64,000 bases of DNA from Spirosoma validum (GCF_014699035.1 NZ_JACXAA010000001.1:1-64000); one strand, 5' to 3'; counted from the stretch's first letter, positions 19,526 to 29,386 are shown. The notes: generated by a model from the letters alone, not told the origin. Numbers and translations: made by a program.

Positions 19526-22258
19526 TCAGGCTTGCCGGATCAGGAAATACGGCTGGTTCGTACGTTCAGCATTGAAACCCGGATAAAGCGAGGCCACGTC
19601 CGGGCTTTCTATTACCTCAAAATAATACTGCAGTGGGTACGGTGAGTTGGTATAAGCCGCCGGAATCGTGGCCCGATGCTGCGCACGTTCGGCCTGCATG
19701 TCGATCATCTCATAACGTTCGGCCTGATCAACGTGGCGATAATACAGCCGGACGGATTGGGGGGCTTTCTCAAACGATACGTCAATGACAACCGGTTGGC
19801 CCGCCCGGAAAGGCGATGGCTGGGTATGACGGCCAGCAACCATCCGGCGCTGGGGTCGTCCCATCGCCTGTTGAATCGCCTGCTGTACACGCCCACCACC
19901 CGACTCGTCACCCGGTTTAGCCTGCTCCAGTTTTTTCGCCATCGCGGCAATATCCTCATCCATTGCGGGCAGTCGGTCGAGCCAGTGACCACGCAGGAAC
20001 GTTCGTTCGCCAACGGTAATGTCGGGTTTATACACGTCTTTCGCCCGGTTGGCCAAATCGGCCCAGAACGTACGGGCGGTGCGGTAGGCTTTGAGCGACT
20101 GTTCCAGCGCCGTTCGATCGCCGGTTTGTTCGAAGATGGCGTAGAGCACGCTCGCCCGAAATTTGCTGGCGAAGAATCGTCCCAAACCAATTTGCATAGC
20201 TACGTCGACGACCATTCGCCGGAATTCCGGTGTTTTTTTATTGGTTGCGCTCGCTTCGGCCAGCCTCAGTTGTTTGTCGGCTTCGGCAGCGTAATCCTCC
20301 AGCCACTGCGCCGTTTCGATGGGTGTATATTTGCCGCTACGTTCCCCTTTAAGCATTTCTTTCACGCAGTCGTTGATGGATAAAAACAACTGCGGATCGA
20401 GCGGGCTGACGTTGCCGAACACTTTAGGCGAGGGCGTATCGTACAGATGACTGATGTTGCCGTTGATGGTTGGATCGACAATAGGCTGATTGGTGTACAG
20501 TTCGGGCCAGTACGTGTTGTTGCCCGCCGACGTAGCGTGTGCCGTCATGACGATGGGCAAAATCCGGGTGGCATTGGCCAGCGCCTGTTCAACGGCTCCG
20601 CCCCCCGCGCCAAACTGACTTTTCAGATAACGATTCCAGGTCGCCGGTTCCGCGTTCGGATTGTAAAGCAGCCTACCGAACAGCCGTAGTGTATACTGAT
20701 ATTTTTCCCAGTCCCAGCGCGGGGCTAACGTAGCGTCGGCGTAGGCACAACGTCCTCCAGCAATTCCCGTCCCACGGCGTCCTTTAAACGAAAGCGGTTC
20801 CATCAGTTCGGCACCCGCACTGCCACTAAAACTGAACGCCCGGGCGTGCGCGGCCTGGGTAACCGGATCACCCCAGAGCAGCAGCCGTTGCGTACCGGGC
20901 CAGATCCGGTGCAGGACTCGATACGGACGATTTTCTTTCAGCAGATCACCATACCCATACCGCATAAAGCTCCGCGATCCTTCACTCAAGTTCATCAGGG
21001 TCGATGTCTTTTTCTTCGGATCAGGAACTTCCAGGGCGCGAATATCAGTCTGGTGATAGGGCATTCCGAGGTGTTCAGCCCAGTACTTGGGCGAAATCAC
21101 AATGGGTAACCCCGTGTTCACAGCCGAGTCGATCATGGTCTGGTCCATACCCTTCGAATGCATGTCGATTTCGACTTTCCGACCACACGTAGCCACCCCC
21201 TCAAACACGGTTTGCCAGAATTTATAACTGCCTTCATTCACGCCACTTTCGCCATGAACCCGAAACGTTACGCCACTGATAGCCGGACAGGCTTGTAGCA
21301 GCGTCCGTACCGCGTCGCGGCAGTAGGGACCGTGGTTTTCGGGGGTGAGTCCGGTAATGGTGTAGTTGGGATTCGGACTGTCGAGCCATTGATAACCGTG
21401 CATCCACAAGCCCAGTTGAAACTGCATACCCCGCGCCACGGTCTGCTCGCTGATGAATTTCAGCATCGCCAAGTTATTGTCTCGTTCGGCATCCGAGAGT
21501 TCCGGCACCCGAACGTTGTAGCCGGGAACCGCTAGCAGAAACGGATAGGAAAACAGGAAATACGCATCCGTTACGTTCCGCAGAAAATCGTAGCCAATCC
21601 CCAGACTCAGGTTAAAGCGATTGAAGCGCTGCGTCGCCAGCATGGTCAGGTATTCGGGCCACATCGCGCGGTCGTTGAACCAGCCTTTATCCTCTACATC
21701 ACTGACAAAAAGCCGGGTCAGGCTACGGATGGCGTTGGCAGGCTGCTCAACGAGAGGTTTCTGAATTGTGAAGGCAGCGACTGGCTGAACCTCGTACTGA
21801 ACTCGATCAACCAGTTCAAGCACAGCATACATCAGGCCACGTTCATCCTGACCGCAGGCCAGCAACACAGGTTTCCCCGCTGACTGACCCATGACCAAAC
21901 CCAGCGCTTCGGGAACAGAAGGCACAGCGACGCCACCCGCCTTCAGCAACGGCTGAGCCAGTGACGAGCTGGAACCAGCCAGCATGATGCACAGATTACC
22001 CGTCGTTGCCTGGGTTAACTTCGTGCATCGCTGGACAGCGATACGTCGGTTGGTTAACGTCTTCGCCAGTTCGGCAGCCGCCCATTGCATCGGAGCCGCG
22101 TTCGCAATCGAATCAGCCGGATCGACAACAAGGGAAATTCCCTGCGCCTGGAACGTTTCAAGCCCGTCAAATCCAGCGCCTAACGTAGTCAGACCCGCCA
22201 TTTTCAAAAAAATCCGACGACTAACCTGGGGAATATTCTGACTGATTTCCTGTTGCAT
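19526..22258 (-). CDS. Tat-exported alpha-glucuronidase-like putative glycoside hydrolase (910 aa)
   Basis: The start at MQQEISQ places a twin-arginine signal (SRRIFLKMAGL) near the N-terminus, unlike the Sec-type signals of its two paralogues. It then has CGQDERGLMYAVLELVDRV, a TIM-barrel-like core with Glu337 in FRVHGESGV and Glu487 in AELMEPLSF, the motifs KYWAEHLGMPYHQTD and RLLLWGDPVTQAAH, a helical region, and a C-terminal beta domain ending EAYF-like (VIESPDVASLYPG). Tat export suggests folding or cofactor binding in the cytoplasm. First of three consecutive glycosidase-like genes after the second SusD. Family assignment is uncertain. Confidence 0.7.
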   Translation of the reverse strand: MQQEISQNIPQVSRRIFLKMAGLTTLGAGFDGLETFQAQGISLVVDPADSIANAAPMQWAAAELAKTLTNRRIAVQRCTKLTQATTGNLCIMLAGSSSSLAQPLLKAGGVAVPSVPEALGLVMGQSAGKPVLLACGQDERGLMYAVLELVDRVQYEVQPVAAFTIQKPLVEQPANAIRSLTRLFVSDVEDKGWFNDRAMWPEYLTMLATQRFNRFNLSLGIGYDFLRNVTDAYFLFSYPFLLAVPGYNVRVPELSDAERDNNLAMLKFISEQTVARGMQFQLGLWMHGYQWLDSPNPNYTITGLTPENHGPYCRDAVRTLLQACPAISGVTFRVHGESGVNEGSYKFWQTVFEGVATCGRKVEIDMHSKGMDQTMIDSAVNTGLPIVISPKYWAEHLGMPYHQTDIRALEVPDPKKKTSTLMNLSEGSRSFMRYGYGDLLKENRPYRVLHRIWPGTQRLLLWGDPVTQAAHARAFSFSGSAGAELMEPLSFKGRRGTGIAGGRCAYADATLAPRWDWEKYQYTLRLFGRLLYNPNAEPATWNRYLKSQFGAGGGAVEQALANATRILPIVMTAHATSAGNNTYWPELYTNQPIVDPTINGNISHLYDTPSPKVFGNVSPLDPQLFLSINDCVKEMLKGERSGKYTPIETAQWLEDYAAEADKQLRLAEASATNKKTPEFRRMVVDVAMQIGLGRFFASKFRASVLYAIFEQTGDRTALEQSLKAYRTARTFWADLANRAKDVYKPDITVGERTFLRGHWLDRLPAMDEDIAAMAKKLEQAKPGDESGGGRVQQAIQQAMGRPQRRMVAGRHTQPSPFRAGQPVVIDVSFEKAPQSVRLYYRHVDQAERYEMIDMQAERAQHRATIPAAYTNSPYPLQYYFEVIESPDVASLYPGFNAERTNQPYFLIRQA

Positions 22259-22615
22259 ATTACGAACTATTAAATACGAATTGACTACTTTATCAAACCC
22301 TGACAAATCAAATTCTACTGAATATTCTTTAGCGCAAATTTCCTTTACAGCAGGCTGTTAACACCAGATTTTTTACCCCTAAATCCCCCAAAGAGCAGGG
22401 CTGTTAAGTTCTGATTGTCAACCTGAAAGGGTGTAATCTTTGTAGAAAAAGTAACCACCAATCGAGCTAGAACCCCGGAGGGGTGACATCATTTCACCCC
22501 TCCGGGGTTCTGGGGATAGTCTATGGGGCTTTTTTTCTATAAACATGCTACCCCTCCGGGGTTAAAAATTGGCACTCAACAGCCTATTTTCGGGAGATTT
22601 ATAAATTTTTCCGCA
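22259..22615. other. Intergenic region between SusD and the glycosidase-like genes
   Basis: About 350 bases with no gene. It contains the CCCCGGAGGGG palindrome (22469-22511) plus a second partial copy (22549-22563), and an A+T-rich tract next to the Tat-type gene. The break in spacing suggests the glycosidase genes could have their own promoter or be reached by read-through. Confidence 0.6.
22469..22511. repeat. 43-bp GC-rich palindrome
   Basis: Perfect 18-bp arms, AGAACCCCGGAGGGGTGA and its complement, surround a 7-base loop. A partial copy of one arm (ACCCCTCCGGGGTT) recurs 38 bases further on. It lies just 3' of the second SusD gene, where it could weaken read-through or stabilise the upstream mRNA. 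Confidence 0.8.
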
Positions 22616-24085
22616 TTACTCGTACCCCGGATTTTGCGCAAAAACCGCAGGATTACGGATGATTTCCAGTTCTGTCAGCGGAATAGGGAAGACCGTCATG
22701 TAAGGTTTCATACCGAACGGAGCCATAACCGTTAACGCGCGACCCGTTCTTACCAGATCGAACCAGCGATGGCCTTCCAGATACAGTTCTAATCGTCGCT
22801 CCAGATAAACTTTTTCACGGAAATCGTCTTTGGTCAAGCCTGCGTAAGCTGCTACACCCGCCCGTTGACGGACCATATTCAGATACGTGAGTGCTTCGGT
22901 GGTTTTACCGTTTTCGTTCATCGCTTCGGCCAGCATCAGCAATACGTCGGCGTAACGAATCACTTTCCAGTTGGCCGGGCTGTCGTTGTTGGCTTTCAGG
23001 GGAGCCATGTATTTTTTCGAGAAGGACGTAACGCCCGTGGTCGACAGGGCTACAAATTTGCCATCGGCCCCGATGACGCCCGTCGCAACGCTGACGTCTT
23101 TCCGCAAATCTTTCGGATCGAACGCGGCAAACATCGCAGCTGTCGGGTTACCCCCACTAGCGGCCGTAGCGCCGGGCAGGATGCCATAAATCCGGGACAA
23201 CTCATTCACCAGCGCGCTCCCACCCGACTGGAATTCCAGCGTAAACGTATTGGTGAACGTGCTTCCGATGCCTAAACCACCGGCCAGGTACTCAATGTCA
23301 AAAATGTACTCGCTATGGTGTTCGTCTTTGGTATAATCCCACAAGTCGTTGTAGTTCTTCAGCAGCACGTACCCAAGCGTCGTTACGTCCTTTAATTTCT
23401 CCTCGGCCTTCACAAAATCTTTCCGGGTCAGGTACACTTTTCCCAACAGGGCTTTGGCGGCTCCGCGCGTGGCCCGACCAACGTCCGCACCCGTATATTT
23501 TACGGGCAATTTAGCTTCGGCATCGAGCAGGTCTTTGATAATAAGCTCGTCGTAAATTTTGTCCACTTTCTCCCGACCCGTCTGGTAAGCCTGTTCCGTC
23601 GTGATGGGCGTAGTGACCATGGGTACATCCCCAAAAATTCGCACCAGGTTGAAGTACGCCAGCGCCCGCAGGAATTTCGTTTCGCCAATGTGACGGTCCT
23701 TGTTGGTGACCACAGCAGGATTTGCATCGGCGATTTTGGCTAAGATGGCATTCGCGTTCGTGATCGCACTGTAATACCCCCGCCAGCTTGTCAGCAGAAT
23801 ATTATCGTTGTAATCCGTGAGAAAATTGTCGACCCGAATCGATTCCAATCCGTTGGCCAGATCGTGCTTCGTGTCATCGCCCCGCAGGTCGCCAAACTGC
23901 CAGAAATTCTGGTAAGGTATTCGAAAACCACTGTACACACCAACGACAGCGTCCTGAAAATCTTTATCCGTTTTATAGAGAACATCGACACTGACCGTAG
24001 ACACCGGAGTTAGCTCAATAAATTCTTTACGACAGGAGGTCGTAAGGAGAAAGGCAAGTACGAATACGAACGATGTATATTTCAT
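22616..24085 (-). CDS. SusD/RagB-family surface glycan-binding lipoprotein
   Basis: A 489-aa lipoprotein beginning MKYTSFVFVLAFLLTTSC, where the Cys is the lipobox residue. SusD hallmarks are present: LRALAYFNLVRIFGDVPMVT, SPANWKVIRYADVLLMLAEA and ERRLELYLEGHRWFDLVRTG. The ATG chosen directly precedes the signal peptide, 45 bases inside the longest frame. It follows its SusC partner by 34 bases. It is closely similar to the SusD at 3098-4543, so the pair of modules probably arose by duplication. Confidence 0.95.
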   Translation of the reverse strand: MKYTSFVFVLAFLLTTSCRKEFIELTPVSTVSVDVLYKTDKDFQDAVVGVYSGFRIPYQNFWQFGDLRGDDTKHDLANGLESIRVDNFLTDYNDNILLTSWRGYYSAITNANAILAKIADANPAVVTNKDRHIGETKFLRALAYFNLVRIFGDVPMVTTPITTEQAYQTGREKVDKIYDELIIKDLLDAEAKLPVKYTGADVGRATRGAAKALLGKVYLTRKDFVKAEEKLKDVTTLGYVLLKNYNDLWDYTKDEHHSEYIFDIEYLAGGLGIGSTFTNTFTLEFQSGGSALVNELSRIYGILPGATAASGGNPTAAMFAAFDPKDLRKDVSVATGVIGADGKFVALSTTGVTSFSKKYMAPLKANNDSPANWKVIRYADVLLMLAEAMNENGKTTEALTYLNMVRQRAGVAAYAGLTKDDFREKVYLERRLELYLEGHRWFDLVRTGRALTVMAPFGMKPYMTVFPIPLTELEIIRNPAVFAQNPGYE

Positions 24086-24119
24086 AATTCCTGTCTGGTT
24101 TTGTTCAGAAGAAAAGTCG

Positions 24120-27100
24120 TTAGAAACCAAGGGTTACGCCGAGAATCAGGCTTTTCGGTAGTGGGTAGTCGTTCATGTCCATCCCCGGTGTGAGCGGGTT
24201 ATCGCCGTTGCTGACATCCGGATTGAAGCCCATGTTCTTGGTAAAAATGAATGGGTTATTGGCGTTCAGGTAAATGCGAAGCGAACTGAGTCCTACGCGC
24301 TGAGCGAAATTGTCAGGCACTGCATAATTAAGCGAGATGTTGTTGATCCGCAGATACGTACCGGTGTCGAGCCAACGCTGGCTGTACTCTCCACGAACGT
24401 TCCCGGTTGGGGCGTCGTTGGGTCGTGGCGTGTTGCCATCGCCCGGTTCCTGCTCCGATTTCCAGTAGTTGTTCTGCGATGCGGCATTCCGAAAACGGGA
24501 CCGCGTAGCGTACGTCGATCGTCGGGCGATGCTAAGGAGCTGGTTACCGTATACGCCCTGAAGGCTGACGCTCAAACTCAGATTTTTGTACGAAAGCCGG
24601 TTCGTCATGCCGTAGTAAAAATCCGGATAAGGCGATCCCATAATCGCTTTGTCGAAACTGTTGATCACGCCATCGGGCTTGCCGTTCGCCCCGCTGACAT
24701 CGACAAACCGCAGATCGCCGGGCCGGGAGCGGGAAGCCGTTCCGGGACTAAAGGCGGGTCCTCTGTCTACCTCGGCCTGATTCATAAACACTCCATCCGT
24801 CAGCCAGCCGTAGAACATACCGATCGGCTGACCAATCTGGGTAATGTTGCCGCCATTGATAATCGGGTCACCGCTGGGGCCTAGCCTAACAACTCTGTTT
24901 TTGAAGGTCGAAATATTGAAATCGGTAGTCCATTTAAGCTGGCCTGTCGTATTCACTGTACTGGCCGAAAATTCCCAGCCTGTATTCCGGACCTCACCAA
25001 TGTTTTTCAGCGCCGTGCTAAATCCCGTGATACCAGGCGTATTGACGTTCAACAGCAGATTGGTATTTCGGGAGATGAAATAATCGATGTTCAACCGCAG
25101 CCGGTTGTTGAAAAAAGCGGCATCGATCCCTGCATTCAGTTGTTCCTGCGTTTCCCACGTCAACAGCGGATTGGGCAGTCGACCCTGCACAAAACCGCCA
25201 GCGGGTGTTTCGCCCAATGGGTATTTCTGGTAGTTAATTGTGGCGAACTGCTCGAAATTGCCGATGTTGTTATTGCCGGTTTTCCCGTAGCTGGTGCGCA
25301 GTTTCAATTCACTGATCGACCGAATATTGCGCAGAAAATTTTCGTCCGAAAGGCGCCAGGCTAAAGCCGCCGACGGGAACACGCCATATTTGTTTTCCGA
25401 CCCGAACCGTGACGAGCCATCCGTCCGAATCGACGCCGTTACGTAGTATTTACTGTTGTAGTTGTAATTGACCCGCGCCAGATACGAAATCAACGACCAT
25501 TGGTATTGATCGGACGTACCATTGGTGATGATACCGCTCACGGCGCTCAAGGTCGGCACCAGGTTATTGGGATATTTGTTGCTCGTCAGGGAGTTGGATT
25601 CGCCCGTTTCCTGCTGGGCCGTAAAACCCGCTAATCCGGTCAGGTTATGGTTACCAAAGCTTTTGTTGTAATTCAGCGTGTACTCGGTCAGCCAGTTGTA
25701 TGTTGCCGCTACGTTGTCGGTACCGGAAGCGGGTTCGTTAAAAAAAGCGGGCAGTTGTGGCACAAACCGCGACCCTTTGCTGCTGAACAACGTAGCGCCC
25801 AATAGTACATTGAACCGTAGTTCATCCAGAATTTTATAGTCAACGCTGACATTACCCAATACGCCAATCCGTCGCTGCCGGTCTTTTACTTCCCTAGCCA
25901 GGGCAGCCGGGTTATTGAAGTTTCCGACGGCATCGAGTCCATTATACCAGAAATAGTCACCTTTGTCGTCGTAAAGCGGATAAAATGGATTCACCGACGT
26001 AGCGGCTCCCATAACGCTAAAGTCACCCGCGCCGACGGTTACACCACTGGAATTGACGTTGCCTTTATCGATAAAGGACGGATTGAAATTGAGTTTCAGG
26101 GCTAACCGGTTAGACAGTTTCGCATCAAGGTTAAGCCGTAACGAATACCGCTTGAAATTGCTGTTGATGATCAGCCCGTCCTGATTGAAATACTCGCCAC
26201 TCACGGCATATTTTACGTTCTCACTGCCGCCGGTCGCCGAAAGCTGGTACTGTTGCTGGGGCGCAACGCGCAGCACTTCGTCCAGTGGCTCTACGTCGGT
26301 GTTATTCCGACCTTCCAGCACGTCCAGGATCAGTTGCGGCACTTTAAAATTCCAGGTATTACCGGCACCTGTTACCGGGAAGCCCGCATCGATATTCCGG
26401 TTTTTCACTCCGTCGTAAAAGTACTGCGCCTGTTCCCGGGCGCTCATAAATTCGGGTACTTTCGAGACTTTCTGTAAGCCGTAATACGCATCGAACGTAA
26501 TGCTGGCCTTTCCGGTACGGCCGCGTTTGGTATTGATAATGATAACCCCGTTCGACCCGCGTGACCCGTAAATGGCCGTGGCCGACGCATCTTTCAGAAT
26601 ATCCAGGCTTTCGATGTCGTTTGGGTTCAGCGTCTCGATTGTCTGCGTTGGAAAACCGTCCACGACGTAGAGCGGACCCGCCCCGGCCGAAATACTGCCA
26701 ATGCCCCGGATTCGGATCTGCGGAGGAGCGCCCGGCTCACCACTGACCGGCTTCACCTGAACCCCGGCCACTTTTCCCAGCAGCGCCTGATCGATGCGCG
26801 TTACCGACATCTCTTTGATTTCTTTGCTGTCGATCGTTCCCACGGCCCCCGTCAGGTCTTTCCGTTTCTGGGTTCCGTACCCAACCACGACGACTTCCTC
26901 TAGGGCTTTCGTATCGGCTTTAAGCGTTACGTCCACCGCTGTCATGTTTCCGATGGCGACTTCCTGCGCCAGATAACCTACGAACGAAAAAATCAGAACG
27001 GCATCGTTATCCGGCACATTGAGCGAGTATTTCCCATCCTTATCCGACGTAGTACCCCGTTGTCTCCCTTTAATGACGATGCTGACGCCCGGCAGCCCTT

Positions 27101-27599
27101 CGCCTTTTTCATCCGTTGTTCGACCTGTAATGAGCCGATCCGCTTTCGCTACGTCAACATCCGCCTGTTTATCCATTTCGATGGTCAGGGGTGCATTCAA
27201 TTCCTTACTGAGATCAGTCGTTGCGGACGAACGCTGCCGGAGATCAGCTACCGCTATGGGTAAGGCCCGACGTACTACGTATCCTCCGGTCAGCAACTTT
27301 TTATACCGGAATCCATTGGGAATGAGTAGCTGACGGAGATTTTTCTCCAGAGAAACCGTGCGATCAAGCAGACTGGTAGCCACGGTGACCTGTAGCATGC
27401 TTTCTTCCTCAAAAAGAATATCGACCCGATACAGTCGTTGCAGTTCCAGCAGCGCATCCTGCAACCGCATCGTTTGACTGGGTTGCGCGTAATAAACAAC
27501 GGGCATTTTTGCATGCGTCGTAGCCAGTAATTGAGCCGGAGCTGTCGTAAACGAGAATAAAAAGACCCCCCAGCAGCTGGACAGTAGCCACTTTTTCAT
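24120..27599 (-). CDS. SusC/RagA TonB-linked outer-membrane transporter with STN domain
   Basis: The 1159-aa protein repeats the architecture of the 4558-8076 product: signal peptide, STN domain (LQDALLELQRLYRVDILFEE region), carboxypeptidase-regulatory-like domain (GRTTDEKGEGLPGV), plug (VVVGYGTQKRKDLTGAVGTI; KDASATAIYGSRGSNGVI) and barrel. Long stretches such as KLRTSYGKTGNNNIGN and SNKYPNNLVPTLSAVSG are shared with the other copy almost unchanged. The STN domain and the adjoining fecR and sigma genes indicate that substrate binding feeds back on transcription. It imports an unknown oligosaccharide. Confidence 0.95.
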   Translation of the reverse strand: MKKWLLSSCWGVFLFSFTTAPAQLLATTHAKMPVVYYAQPSQTMRLQDALLELQRLYRVDILFEEESMLQVTVATSLLDRTVSLEKNLRQLLIPNGFRYKKLLTGGYVVRRALPIAVADLRQRSSATTDLSKELNAPLTIEMDKQADVDVAKADRLITGRTTDEKGEGLPGVSIVIKGRQRGTTSDKDGKYSLNVPDNDAVLIFSFVGYLAQEVAIGNMTAVDVTLKADTKALEEVVVVGYGTQKRKDLTGAVGTIDSKEIKEMSVTRIDQALLGKVAGVQVKPVSGEPGAPPQIRIRGIGSISAGAGPLYVVDGFPTQTIETLNPNDIESLDILKDASATAIYGSRGSNGVIIINTKRGRTGKASITFDAYYGLQKVSKVPEFMSAREQAQYFYDGVKNRNIDAGFPVTGAGNTWNFKVPQLILDVLEGRNNTDVEPLDEVLRVAPQQQYQLSATGGSENVKYAVSGEYFNQDGLIINSNFKRYSLRLNLDAKLSNRLALKLNFNPSFIDKGNVNSSGVTVGAGDFSVMGAATSVNPFYPLYDDKGDYFWYNGLDAVGNFNNPAALAREVKDRQRRIGVLGNVSVDYKILDELRFNVLLGATLFSSKGSRFVPQLPAFFNEPASGTDNVAATYNWLTEYTLNYNKSFGNHNLTGLAGFTAQQETGESNSLTSNKYPNNLVPTLSAVSGIITNGTSDQYQWSLISYLARVNYNYNSKYYVTASIRTDGSSRFGSENKYGVFPSAALAWRLSDENFLRNIRSISELKLRTSYGKTGNNNIGNFEQFATINYQKYPLGETPAGGFVQGRLPNPLLTWETQEQLNAGIDAAFFNNRLRLNIDYFISRNTNLLLNVNTPGITGFSTALKNIGEVRNTGWEFSASTVNTTGQLKWTTDFNISTFKNRVVRLGPSGDPIINGGNITQIGQPIGMFYGWLTDGVFMNQAEVDRGPAFSPGTASRSRPGDLRFVDVSGANGKPDGVINSFDKAIMGSPYPDFYYGMTNRLSYKNLSLSVSLQGVYGNQLLSIARRSTYATRSRFRNAASQNNYWKSEQEPGDGNTPRPNDAPTGNVRGEYSQRWLDTGTYLRINNISLNYAVPDNFAQRVGLSSLRIYLNANNPFIFTKNMGFNPDVSNGDNPLTPGMDMNDYPLPKSLILGVTLGF

Positions 27600-27630
27600 A
27601 GCGAAAAGTTTAATGGTTTAGAAGGTTTAG

Positions 27631-28644
27631 TTATTGGATTGGGCCTGACTTGGGTACGCTCAATTGGATTGTCTTTCCGTCACGAATCACATCTATATCG
27701 AATAGCTCGACCAGCGCCTGTACCAACTCATCCGCGTTATGGGCGTGAAAAGTACCCGTTACCTTCCGGCGGGCCAAAGCCGAATCGAGCTGAACCGTCA
27801 GGCCAAAATTGTCGGCCAGCAGGTTAGCGATTTCGGGCATCGGCGTTCGCTGAAAATTGTATTCGTAATTTTTCCAGGTCGTTGCGGGCTGTTGCCTGGT
27901 GTCGACACGACCTCGTTTGGCTTGTCCACCCGCCGACAGATTCACCCAGTCGCCAGGCCGCATCGTCAGGGTGCTGATCTGATCGGGAGCGGGGTACCGT
28001 AGCTGAACTTTCCCCCGATTCAACTCAACGCGCGTATTGTTCCGACGGGTATTGACGACAAATTCCGTTCCCAGCACAACCACTTCCACGTCATTCGTCG
28101 TGTGTACCCGGAAATGATCGTGAGTGGGTGTATGAACGACCGCAAATTCAGCTTCGCCTTTTAAAAATACTTCCCGTGATGGCGATAGCGTACCAAACGA
28201 AAAACGGGACAACCGTAACTCCGAATTCGCATTTAACGTAACACAACTCCCATCAGGCAACACTACCGACCGAACCTCGCCATAATCCGTAGCAATGGTG
28301 CGCATGGCCCAGTAGTTTCGGGTCATATAGGCTACTGTAAGGACCAGCGCCGTTACCGAAGCCGCCATGAAGAAGGATTGTATTCGCCACTGTTTCCAGA
28401 CCGGCATTCGTGGTGTGGCAGCCGCCTGAGACGTACCGGCTGTTTGCTGCTGAAATTTCAGATACGCTACGTCCGGGTCAGAAATAATCTGTGGATTTTG
28501 CTGCTCCCATTCCTGTAACCAGCCGTAATACAATTGCTGATTATCAGCCTCCTGTAACCACTCACGTAGCAGCTCTATCTGTAAAGGAGTCGTGCGACCT
28601 TCGAAATGGGCGAACAGAAGCGCTTTGTTGATTGCCGTTTTCAT
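27631..28644 (-). CDS. FecR-family anti-sigma factor
   Basis: A 337-aa inner-membrane protein with a cytoplasmic N-terminus (LREWLQEADNQQLYYGWLQEW), one transmembrane helix (FFMAASVTALVLTVAYM), the FecR domain (LPDGSCVTLNANSELRLSRF, VVVLGTEFVVNTRRN) and a C-terminal DUF4974-like segment (NLLADNFGLTVQLDSA). It sits 31 bases before the STN-SusC gene and ten bases after the sigma gene. Expected to hold the sigma factor inactive until signalled by the transporter. Confidence 0.93.
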   Translation of the reverse strand: MKTAINKALLFAHFEGRTTPLQIELLREWLQEADNQQLYYGWLQEWEQQNPQIISDPDVAYLKFQQQTAGTSQAAATPRMPVWKQWRIQSFFMAASVTALVLTVAYMTRNYWAMRTIATDYGEVRSVVLPDGSCVTLNANSELRLSRFSFGTLSPSREVFLKGEAEFAVVHTPTHDHFRVHTTNDVEVVVLGTEFVVNTRRNNTRVELNRGKVQLRYPAPDQISTLTMRPGDWVNLSAGGQAKRGRVDTRQQPATTWKNYEYNFQRTPMPEIANLLADNFGLTVQLDSALARRKVTGTFHAHNADELVQALVELFDIDVIRDGKTIQLSVPKSGPIQ

Positions 28645-28654
28645 GCCGTAAAAA

Positions 28655-29323
28655 TTAGCTTCCGATAACGCCGAATAAAGTCAGTAGCAGAAGGTATAAC
28701 TCCTGTCGAAGTAGGTGCCGAAGACTCGATAAAGCCCGGGTGATGTGGCTTTCCACCGTTTTGTGATTGATCTGCAACTCCTGAGCAATTTCTGCGTGAG
28801 AAAGCCCTTCAAAACGACTCATAATAAAGACGCGCTGTGCCTGAGAGGGCAGCGTACGGATCGTTTCATTGATGCGCCGGAGCAGTTCATCCAGTTGCAG
28901 AATGTGGTCGGGCTGCTGCACGCTATCCGGCTCGTATTCGTCGGAAACCAGGTCCAGCGAGGCCGATCGATTCAGTTCAAACTTTAAGTAGTTGTAAGCC
29001 CGGTTGCGTACAGCCCGGAACAGATAGGCCCGAAATGAGGTGGTAATGGTCTGATACGTTTTGTTATTCCAGAACACCAGAAAGACTTCACCCACAATAT
29101 CTTCGGTAACCTGACGCGAATACACAAACCGAATGACGGTGCTGCATAAATCCCGATAGTACGCCCGGAACAATAGCTCACAACCCCGGCTCGGATCGGT
29201 TATAAACGCTTGCCGGATGAAATACTCAGCATCCGGTTCTTCAGCGGGATGATCTACGGAATGGCCCATATCCATGGGTTTCACAAAAATTTCTGGATGT
29301 TTCCTGAAGGCGCCCGTCTGCAT
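28655..29323 (-). CDS. ECF RNA polymerase sigma-70 factor
   Basis: The 222-aa protein has sigma region 2 (VTEDIVGEVFLVFWNNK, FRAYLFRAVRNRAYNYLK) and region 4 (LPSQAQRVFIMSRFEGLSHA, then INHKTVESHITRALSSL). A more internal start at the Met of MDMGHSVDH would give a length nearer to the family norm. It begins the second sigma-FecR-SusC-SusD module and is paralogous to the 9174-9878 sigma. A Bacteroidota-type promoter lies just upstream. Confidence 0.92.
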   Translation of the reverse strand: MQTGAFRKHPEIFVKPMDMGHSVDHPAEEPDAEYFIRQAFITDPSRGCELLFRAYYRDLCSTVIRFVYSRQVTEDIVGEVFLVFWNNKTYQTITTSFRAYLFRAVRNRAYNYLKFELNRSASLDLVSDEYEPDSVQQPDHILQLDELLRRINETIRTLPSQAQRVFIMSRFEGLSHAEIAQELQINHKTVESHITRALSSLRHLLRQELYLLLLTLFGVIGS

Positions 29324-29356
29324 TGGTTACAGTCATTAGGGTTTGTGTCTTATAGA

Positions 29357-29386
29357 CAAAATACCCTCACTTACCCCCGAGTCAAA
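29357..29386 (-). promoter_or_regulatory. Putative Bacteroidota-type promoter of the second sigma operon
   Basis: Read on the minus strand, TTTG is followed after 19 bases by TATTTTG, one base short of the consensus TAnnTTTG. The box lies about 35 bases before the ATG of the sigma gene. The spacing is right but the -7 element is imperfect. Confidence 0.4.

Noticed and set aside
19676..20383. 235-residue plus-strand open frame opposite the Tat-type glycosidase-like gene
   Set aside because: Shadow frame with Arg/His-rich composition and no start context; the opposite strand has conserved motifs shared with two paralogues.
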